A stretch of 64,000 nt of DNA from Terriglobia bacterium (GTDB lineage: Bacteria; Acidobacteriota; UBA6911), in contig JAIQGI010000007.1 in assembly GCA_020072565.1 (NCBI GenBank), positions 237,056-301,055 on the forward strand, in the 5' to 3' direction. The translations under genes and the position numbers were made by a program. Positions within the stretch are counted from its first letter, which is position 1; each line of letters starts with the position of its first letter. Below, piece after piece: positions 35,423 to 43,100 of this stretch. Below the pieces are notes generated by a model, which saw only the letters and a list, made by a program, of their open reading frames with translations, ran no database searches and had not been told where the DNA came from.

Positions 35423-37783
35423 TCACCGAATAGGAGCCACAGGCAGGGTCGTGAACTGTCCGAGAGTGGTCCCCAGATCCAAAGCTGTAGCCGCGACCTT
35501 GCCGCCGCTCACTTGGACGACCAGCGAGCCGTCGTAATCATCGAGGGCACCGCTGTTGAGCACTTGGGGGAACAGTTGCCAAATATATTCCGCGAAGTGT
35601 CCCGAGGCAAGCAGGCTGCGGGTCGCCGTGCCATTCGCCATTTGGTGACCATCCTTGTCCCTTAGGGACAGGCTGATGGTCACAGGTGCATTCTCAATAT
35701 TCTGGATCGCAATACCAGAGTAGATGCCTGCAAGTTTTTTCCCACGCACCGGCACGATGAATCCGATAAGGGGCTGACTGGAACCAACTCCTGTTACTCC
35801 CAAGTCGGGCAGGTTAAACCGGACGAAGCCCGCCACCGTCCCATTCGAAGTGACCCGCACGCTGCCCTTCAAAAGGCTTCCCGATCCGTCCGTGGAGAGA
35901 GTGATCGTGCCGTGTGGCTGCAATTGGAAATCCTTATAGGTTATAGGGGGCGATCCCGAGATGCTCAGCGCCATGGGTTTGCCATCGTCATCAATAAACT
36001 CGGCACGGCCCGACGCCGTCGCTGTCTGGGATGGATTTGTAAGTATAAGCTCCGAGATAATGCCAGTCCCCGTTGCGAATTGGGAAGTGTAGAGAGTCTC
36101 GGTCTGGATCGCAGCTGGACAAGGTTGAGAGGTGGGCACCATGGCGCCCGAGTTATCGATCGACAACTTCACGCACTTCATGCCATCCGGCGACTTCAGA
36201 ACGATCCCCTGACCGGGGGAGCCCACGTAGATGTCACCGTTTTGGACATGAAGCCGTGCGACCGGTGCGGTTGTTCCGATGCCAACGTTGGTGTCCGCAG
36301 CCGCACCATTCACACCGTTGATGCCGCCGAGAACCAGGCTATGGCTCTGCGTCACCTTGGCACGAGACCCAAGGGCAGTAGCATTGGTGATGCCTGCCAC
36401 AATGTCAGCGTGGGCGCCCATGAGACTGTTGTCGCTCTCCGTGCTGCTGGAGAGACCCGTGCTGTAACCGAAGAAGGCATTGCGGGAGCCCGTGTTCGCA
36501 TTCCAGGTGCCGAAGCCGGCGTTCCAGCCAAAGAAGGAATTACTGGAGCCCGTGGAGTTGAAATAGCCGGCGTCCCAGCCATAGAAAGAATTGCCGGAGC
36601 CCGTGGTGGTGTTGTAGCCGGCGTGCATGCCGAAGAATGAGTTGTCGACACCCGCGCTGTTAAAATGGCCGGCATCGCGACCGAAGAAAGAGTTGTGCCA
36701 GCCCGTCGTGTTGGAAAAGCCGGCACCTGCACCGAAGAAGGAGTTTTTGTACCCCGTGGTGTTGGAATAGCCAGTCCCATCCCCCAAAAAGGAGTTCCAG
36801 ACACCCGTGGTGTTGGAATAGCCAGCCATCATGCCGAAGAAGGAGTTAGAGTCACCCGTGGTGTTGGACTGGCCGGCACCGAATCCAACTGCCGTAAGAT
36901 CGAATCCTGTGGTGTTGGATTGACCCGCAGAGTTGCCGACAAAGGTGTTATGAAGGCCCGCGATGCTGAGAACAGCGCCAATTCCGGTTATCTTGAAGCC
37001 CGTGCTCGACTCGATATCCCCTGCTACGGTCAGCTTCGACGCCGGATTGGCCGTCCCAATGCCGATATTCCCGTTGACATCGATCATGCCCGAGTCGCCG
37101 ATGCTGCCGTTGGCATCTACGAACTTGGCAATCCTATTAGGCGTCCCGGAACCGTTGATAACCGCATTCGCCTGCGTCGTGCCGGAGGATGCTGAAAAAT
37201 TGATGGCCCTGGCTCCCTGATTCGTCTTCCGCCCCACCTCCTGGCGTGTACCTGCCTGCTCAACTAATTGCGCACGCGCGATTTCGGTCGCCTGCAGGCG
37301 GGCCAGATCTTCGTACAAGACAATCGCGGACAGCGGCTTTCCTCCCACTGTGTCCGCATCCGCTGCCTTCAAAGCATACGGAACCGCAACCAGGAGAACG
37401 CGTTGCTGTTCTTCCCACCCCTCGGGACGGACCCCAAGCCACTGAGCCATTGCAGTAGTGAAAAGCTCCAAGGGCAAGCCTGCCTTTTCCGAGGCCCCCA
37501 AGAATACCGTGTAGTGTCCTTGCTCATCCGCTTCTACCAGCTGACGCTCGCTCCACAGCGAATCACCGCCGTCCTGAGATGCGTAGAGCGCAAAAGTCAC
37601 CACCACGGATCCCATGAGCGGCCTGCCAACGTAATCCTTCAGCACTCCGCTGAACTTGATCAAGCGAGGAGTAACTCCCTCGCCGGCCGCCATTGCTCCC
37701 GAGTTGACTTGTTGCCCTGCTGATGCCGCGGAAACGATGACAAACGCATTTATAACGATGACTGCCAGAAAAGTGCGTCTCAT
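35423..37783 (-). CDS. surface protein with 17-residue head repeats and shared C-terminal module
   Basis: A 786-residue exported protein: signal peptide MRRTFLAVIVINAFVIVSA, then an N-terminal domain (LIKFSGVLKDYVGRPL to VPYALKAADADTVGG). Next come NIGIGTANPASKLTVAG and ten or more repeats of about 17 residues of the form NSFFGxxAGYSNTTG, resembling the heads of trimeric adhesins. A second GIGTTAPVARLHV stretch follows. The last 220 residues hold two copies of an Ig-like module (SGIAIQNIENAPVTISLSL ... YDGSLVVQVSGGKVAATALD) also seen in both cohesin proteins. There is no YadA anchor and no PEP-CTERM. Start ATG 37783 has GGAGG 7 nt upstream; an upstream in-frame start is less likely. Confidence 0.82.
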   Translation of the reverse strand: MRRTFLAVIVINAFVIVSAASAGQQVNSGAMAAGEGVTPRLIKFSGVLKDYVGRPLMGSVVVTFALYASQDGGDSLWSERQLVEADEQGHYTVFLGASEKAGLPLELFTTAMAQWLGVRPEGWEEQQRVLLVAVPYALKAADADTVGGKPLSAIVLYEDLARLQATEIARAQLVEQAGTRQEVGRKTNQGARAINFSASSGTTQANAVINGSGTPNRIAKFVDANGSIGDSGMIDVNGNIGIGTANPASKLTVAGDIESSTGFKITGIGAVLSIAGLHNTFVGNSAGQSNTTGFDLTAVGFGAGQSNTTGDSNSFFGMMAGYSNTTGVWNSFLGDGTGYSNTTGYKNSFFGAGAGFSNTTGWHNSFFGRDAGHFNSAGVDNSFFGMHAGYNTTTGSGNSFYGWDAGYFNSTGSSNSFFGWNAGFGTWNANTGSRNAFFGYSTGLSSSTESDNSLMGAHADIVAGITNATALGSRAKVTQSHSLVLGGINGVNGAAADTNVGIGTTAPVARLHVQNGDIYVGSPGQGIVLKSPDGMKCVKLSIDNSGAMVPTSQPCPAAIQTETLYTSQFATGTGIISELILTNPSQTATASGRAEFIDDDGKPMALSISGSPPITYKDFQLQPHGTITLSTDGSGSLLKGSVRVTSNGTVAGFVRFNLPDLGVTGVGSSQPLIGFIVPVRGKKLAGIYSGIAIQNIENAPVTISLSLRDKDGHQMANGTATRSLLASGHFAEYIWQLFPQVLNSGALDDYDGSLVVQVSGGKVAATALDLGTTLGQFTTLPVAPIR
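36440..36960 (-). repeat. 51-bp tandem coding repeats
   Basis: Within the gene above, about ten units of 51 bp encode NSFFGxxAGxSNTTG variants. The third-codon positions and the GTGGTGTTGGA-type backbone are strongly conserved among central units, pointing to recent unit duplication. One unit near 36500 is longer (WNAGFGTWNANTG), breaking the period. Confidence 0.85.
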
Positions 37784-38181
37784 TCCAGTTTTCCTCCTTC
37801 GATCGGCAGTTGAGCTGCGCCTCATGGGCGAAGTACTCCCCTCCTATCGTCACCCAGCAAAACTTTGATTAGACTATGATTAGGGGTTGTGCCGATCAGG
37901 CAAAAAATTCACCAATCAGACAATCCACCTCCCGCATCGATAGGCACCCTCAAGATTTTACGTCATTATGATGAAATGGGATTTTGTTCGACAACAACGA
38001 AATCATGCCGCTCAGTCGGTTGAGGACCGTCTGCGCCAGAACATAGAGGTCATTAAATCCGCGTCTCATGTCCACAAATGCGAGAGCCATGATGACAGCG
38101 AACAGTCACATTCCCGGGGCTAACCAACGAAGTTTCCGACTCCTAAGCGGCCATTTTTAAAAGGATTATCCAGATTTTGAA

Positions 38182-38198
38182 TGTCGGCCTGCTTTACA
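38182..38198 (+). promoter_or_regulatory. predicted PrsR operator, distal site
   Basis: TGTCGGCCTGCTTTACA fits TGT-N11-ACA with TTTACA at the right end, as at 21877. The matching proximal site is 88 bp downstream. Confidence 0.65.
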
Positions 38199-38269
38199 TT
38201 TTACGGATAGCTAATAAGTCATGCTATTCCCATACTTCCAAGTAATTCGAAAGAGCACTTCAAATTGAT

Positions 38270-38286
38270 TGTAAAGGGTGTTTACA
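38270..38286 (+). promoter_or_regulatory. predicted PrsR operator, proximal site
   Basis: TGTAAAGGGTGTTTACA is a near-perfect palindrome of the TGT-N11-ACA form. It ends 100 bp upstream of the sigma-54 GG. Confidence 0.7.
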
Positions 38287-38384
38287 ACGGCACAAGTCCA
38301 AACGCGCGGTTTGACGAGCGGCAGTGTTTATAAACCTACCATAACGACTTCAATTGCAGTAGTTTGGAGGTGATGATGGAACAT

Positions 38385-38400
38385 TGGCTCCGTTCTTGCT
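38385..38400 (+). promoter_or_regulatory. sigma-54 promoter of second PEP-CTERM gene
   Basis: TGGCTCCGTTCTTGCT has GG (38386-38387) and GC (38398-38399) exactly 10 nt apart and the full TTGCT. It differs from consensus at two inner positions. The start codon is 37 nt downstream of the -12 element. Confidence 0.82.
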
Positions 38401-38436
38401 TGACTGGTGGCGTGTAAGATTATTTGGAGGGACCGA

Positions 38437-39174
38437 ATGCGAAGATTCGTTGTCACCGTTGCACTGATGCTGCTGGTGTTCCTTATGATCAAGGGATCGG
38501 CGGCTGCCGACACCATTTATCCGTGGGTGGATAATACCAACCACTGGCCGGGCTACGGAAATTCAAACGAAAACTCGACCGACACCATCGGCGAGCCCAA
38601 TATCACGGGTGGGACGGTGGTTGTCAGTGGCACAGGTTTTTTGAAATCAATCAGTTATGATTTTATCACCCCGCCGGGCTGGAGTTTTTCCAAGATGAAG
38701 CCCGGCGATCTGTTCCTGGACACGAACAACGATCAGACCTGGGATTACGTTCTGTCACTTGGATATGACAGCGCTCATCAATACGTCCCCACCGGGGTCG
38801 TCACGTTGTACCAGATTAATTTCAGCGCAGCAGGCTATTTGATTACCGGCAGTGACAATACGGGCTATTGGTCCGGTTACGGCATTCGCAACAACCATCC
38901 TTATGCCTATGTTGATTTCAGTAATGCAGTTAATTTAGGATCTGGTTCGGTTTCCGGCGGCATTTCGGCATTGCCGACAAGCCCCTTTACCTATAGTTTG
39001 CCGATCAATGCGATTAGTGTCAGCGGCCCCCTGACATTCGGCTTCACAGAGAACTGTGCGAACGATGTGGTCAAAGAAACTGTGACGACCGCTCCCGAGC
39101 CGGGAACAATGCTCTTGCTTGGTACCGGCCTGATTGGTGCTGCAATTTTCGGCAGGAAGCGGCTCAAAAAGTAA
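38437..39174 (+). CDS. PEP-CTERM sorting-domain protein
   Basis: A 245-residue exported protein. Signal peptide MRRFVVTVALMLLVFLMIKGSAAA, then a Tyr/Asn/Gly-rich beta domain (DNTGYWSGYGIRNNHPYAYV) with no family I recognise. The C-terminal sorting signal is APEPGTMLLLGTGLIGAAIF followed by GRKRLKK. The start ATG 38437 is preceded by TTTGGAGGG; an earlier in-frame start would overlap the promoter. Like the gene at 22174, it stands alone behind a sigma-54 promoter with two TGT-N11-ACA sites and ends in a terminator. It is probably PrsR-activated and cut by the local exosortase. Confidence 0.92.
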   Translation: MRRFVVTVALMLLVFLMIKGSAAADTIYPWVDNTNHWPGYGNSNENSTDTIGEPNITGGTVVVSGTGFLKSISYDFITPPGWSFSKMKPGDLFLDTNNDQTWDYVLSLGYDSAHQYVPTGVVTLYQINFSAAGYLITGSDNTGYWSGYGIRNNHPYAYVDFSNAVNLGSGSVSGGISALPTSPFTYSLPINAISVSGPLTFGFTENCANDVVKETVTTAPEPGTMLLLGTGLIGAAIFGRKRLKK

Positions 39175-39208
39175 GAGTCATCGGCCGTATCCCCTGGAAT
39201 AGGCCTTG

Positions 39209-39251
39209 GGCGCTCACATATCCTCTCCTGGTGTGAGCGCCTTTTGTTTTT
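39209..39251 (+). terminator. intrinsic terminator
   Basis: GGCGCTCACA and TGTGAGCGCC form a 10-bp stem with a 13-nt loop, followed by TTTTGTTTTT. Confidence 0.9.
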
Positions 39252-39326
39252 CTCCCCGGCCCCGCGATCCTCAGCAGGGCTCCTGCATTGCTGCGATTGA
39301 GAAACCACCGAGAAACAAGCACAACC

Positions 39327-39490
39327 GCAGCACCATCACCGAGCCCCGCAGCCACGACTGCAGCACCATCACCGAGCCCCGCAGGGGCAACCGCAGCCGC
39401 CAGCCCAGGGCGCAAGCCCATAAGCGCTAACTTAAGCCACTTTCCCGACCTGGACTTGGACTTGGACGTGGACGTGGACCTTGACGCTCT
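39327..39490. repeat. short tandem repeats
   Basis: The 25-mer GCAGCACCATCACCGAGCCC+CGCAG occurs twice, at 39327 and 39360 (33-bp period). At 39448-39480 hexamers TGGACT/TGGACG alternate five or more times. Long open frames across them code only for Ala/Pro/Ser or Asp/Leu/Val strings and are not credible genes. Confidence 0.75.
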
Positions 39491-39499
39491 GCTGCGCCG

Positions 39500-40150
39500 C
39501 AAGCGATAAGAAGCGACCCGTAGCCTGATAAAGGCTGGGCGTGCAAGAGTTTGTCTCCGCTCAAAAGGTCCACGTCAAGCCCTGGGTCCAGGCGATCGCA
39601 AAAACGGAGCCCTGTAAGGGCGATGCAGCTCACCCGCTTTTTCCGTGTCGCCCTGTCATCCTTGGACTCCGGTCCAATCCCAGGCCTTGGTGCGGCCTGG
39701 GCTGGTGGCTGCGGCCGCCCCTGCGGGGGCTGGCACTAACCCACGGCTCGCCGGAATGGCTGAGCCTGCCACGGGTCGCACCACCAGAAGCCGTGGGTTT
39801 AGCACGCATTAACCGAAGGGCGCGGTGGTGGAAGTGGCACGCCGCGGCAGGCCTCAGCCTTCGCCGGGAACACGCGAATTGGTGACGGGTGACCAATATG
39901 ATGGATATGGGCCGTCGATACGATCAAAGCCGGGCATCTGATTGATTAATTCGGCTGGTATTTCAGCCCAGGATTTCTATCGTCAGGAAGATTCGATCTG
40001 CAATTTGCGCGCAGCAACTCCAAAACGTGGCGGCAGGAGGCCGAGTTCAGACCCTCAATAATGCTGTCGCGCAGGCGCTTTGACTTGCACATACCGCATC
40101 AAGCGATCCCCCCAGCCGAGAGGCGCAGTCCTGGCGGGAAGGAGATCGCG
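39500..40150. other. non-coding, palindrome-rich stretch upstream of the cohesin gene
   Basis: No gene recognised. Nested inverted repeats occur, for example CCCACGGCT (39740) with AGCCGTGGG (39790). GTGACGGGTGAC at 39882-39893 recurs at 46092-46103, 63 bp before the second cohesin gene. The last 20 bp contain the ribosome site GGAAGGAG of the following gene. Confidence 0.5.
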
Positions 40151-43100
40151 ATGTGTACGTTCCACTGTCCTTCAGTTCCCCGCGAAGTCCCATGCTCTAA
40201 TATCCTTAATGCAGCACTCGCTCTCATAGCAGCGCTGGCGCTCCTTCTTGGGGTAGCGAGCACCGGACAGGCATATCCGCCACAGTCTTCCGCCACCCTC
40301 ATGATGGGATCAGCCAGTGGCACAGCCGGGGGCAGTGTAAACCTCACCATCAGCCTCGCACCCGGCTCAATGAATGTCTGCACGCTCCAATTCGACCTGC
40401 TGTATTCATCCTCACTGAGTTACGGATCTGTAGCAACCGGCTCTGCCGCCGCAGCAGCCCAGAAGACCGCCTCAGGCAACGCAATCAGCGGGGGCGCCCG
40501 CTTACTGGTCTTCAACGTGAATCAAAACATCATCGGCGCCGGGCCCGTGGCAATCGTGACCCTGATGATCGCACCAGGGACACCGGCTGGATCAATTCCG
40601 ATAACAATCTCAAATCTGATCGCTTCGGATCCGTCAGGGAACGCCGTGGCGATTACCCCGGTGGATGGCGCGTTGACCGTGCGGCCGCCCGCCGACACGA
40701 CGCCGCCGGTGATCTCCGCAGTTGCCTCTTCCGGTGTGAGTCCCACGGGCGCCACGATTACCTGGAATACAAACGAAGCTTCTGATTCCCAGGTGGATTA
40801 TGGGACCACGACCGCTTACGGCAGCTCCACCACCCTTGACACAAGCATGGTCACTTCACATTCCCAAGCCCTGAGCGGGCTCTCCGGCAGCACTACTTAT
40901 CATTACCGCGTAAAATCCAAGGACGCCGCCGGCAATCTCGCAACTTCCGGAGACTTCACCTTCACGACCTCCGACTCGACTCCGCCCGTGATTTCCGCCG
41001 TCGCCACTTCTGGCGTGACCGCGACCGGCGCCACCATCACCTGGACGACCAACGAGGCTTCCGATTCCCGGGTGGATTATGGAACCACGACCGCTTACGG
41101 CAGCACCACCACCCTCAACACAAGCATGGTCACTTCACATTCCCAAGCCCTGAGCGGGCTCTCCGGCAGCACTACGTATCATTACCGCGTCAAATCCAGG
41201 GACGCCGCCGGCAACCTCGCAACCTCAGGCGATTTTACTTTCACGACCGCTGACGGAACTCCGCCCGTAATTTCCGCCGTCGCCAGTTCCGGTGTGAGTG
41301 CCACGGGCGCCACGATTACCTGGAATACAAACGAGGCTTCCGATTCCCAGGTGGAATATGGGACCACGACCGCCTACGGCAGTTCCACCACCCTTAACAC
41401 AAGCATGGTCACCTCACATTCCCAAGCCCTGAGCGGGCTCTCCGGCAGCACCACTTATCATTTCCGCGTAAAATCCAAGGACGCCGCCGGCAACCTCGCA
41501 ACCTCCGGAGACTTCACGTTTGCGACCACAGCTGCACCGGACACAACGCCACCGATTATCGACGCCGTGGCCAGTTCCGCCATCACCAGCACGAGCGCCA
41601 CTATCACCTGGGCAACCGATGAGGCTTCCGATTCCCAGGTTGAGTACGGGACCACCGCCGCCTACGGCAGCTCGACCACACCCAACACGAGCATGGTCAC
41701 CACCCATTCGCAGGCCCTTACCGGACTCGTAGGCAGCACCACCTATCATTACCGCATCAAATCCAGGGACGCCGCCGGCAACCTCGCAACCTCAGGCGAT
41801 TTTACTTTCACGACCGCTGACGGAACTCCGCCCGTAATTTCCGTCGTCGCCAGTTCCGGTGTGAGCGCCACGGGCGCCACGATTACCTGGAATACAAACG
41901 AGGCTTCCGATTCCCAGGTGGAATATGGGACCGGGACCGCCTACGGCAGTTCCACCACCCTTAACACAGGCATGGTCACCTCACATTCCCAAGCCTTGAG
42001 CGGGCTCTCCGGCAGCACCACCTATCATTACCGCGTAAAATCCAAGGACGCCGCCGGCAACCTCGCAACCTCCGGAGACTTCACGTTTGCGACCACCGCC
42101 TCGCCGGACACGACACCGCCGATTATCTCCGCCGTGGCTAGTTCCGCCATAACCAGCACGGGCGCAACTATCGCGTGGGCAACCGATGAGGCTTCCGATT
42201 CCCAGGTTGAGTACGGGACCACCGCCGCCTACGGCAGCTCGACCCCACCCAACACGAGCATGGTCACCGCCCATTCGCAGGCCCTGACCGGACTCGTAGG
42301 CAGAACCACCTATCATTACCGCGTCAAATCCAAGGACGCCACCGGCAACCTGGCAACCTCAGGCGATTTTACTTTCACGACCGCTGATGGGGCTCCGCCG
42401 CTGATTTCCGCCGTCGCCAGTTCCGGCGTGACCGCGACCGGCGCCACAATTACTTGGACGACTAACGAGGCTTCCGATTCCCAGGTGGATTATGGAACCA
42501 CCACCGCCTATGGCAGCTCGACCACGCTAGACGTGAACTTGGTCACATCCCACTCCACGGTTCTGACGGGACTCACGGGCAGCACCACATATCATTACCG
42601 CGTCCAGTCCAAAGATGCCGCCGGAAACCTCGCAACTTCGGGCGACTTCACGTTCGCGACCGCGGCAGCTCCCGACACGACGTCACCTGTGATTTCGGGC
42701 GTGACCGGCTCCGGCATCACCAGCACGGGCGCAACGATCACGTGGACTACCAACGAGGCTTCCGACTCCCAGGTGGACTATGGCACGACGACCGCCTACG
42801 GCAGCTCGACCACACTCAACACGAGCATGGTCACAGCCCATTCGCAGGCCCTGACCGGACTCATAGGCAGCACTACCTACCATTATCGCGTCAAATCCAA
42901 GGACGCCGCCGGAAACCTGGCAACCTCCGGTGATTTCACTTTTGCAACCTCCGACTCGACTCCGCTCGTAATCTCGGCCGTGGCCAGTTCCAGCATCACC
43001 AGCACGGGAGCGACCATAAAGTGGACTACCAACGAGGCTTCCGACTCTCAGGTGGACTACGGAACCACGACCGCCTATGGCAGTTCGACCACACTCAACA

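Noticed and set aside
39288..39509. Open frame rich in Ala/Pro/Ser ending in an Asp/Leu string
   Set aside because: It lies across two tandem DNA repeats just after a terminator; composition follows the repeats.
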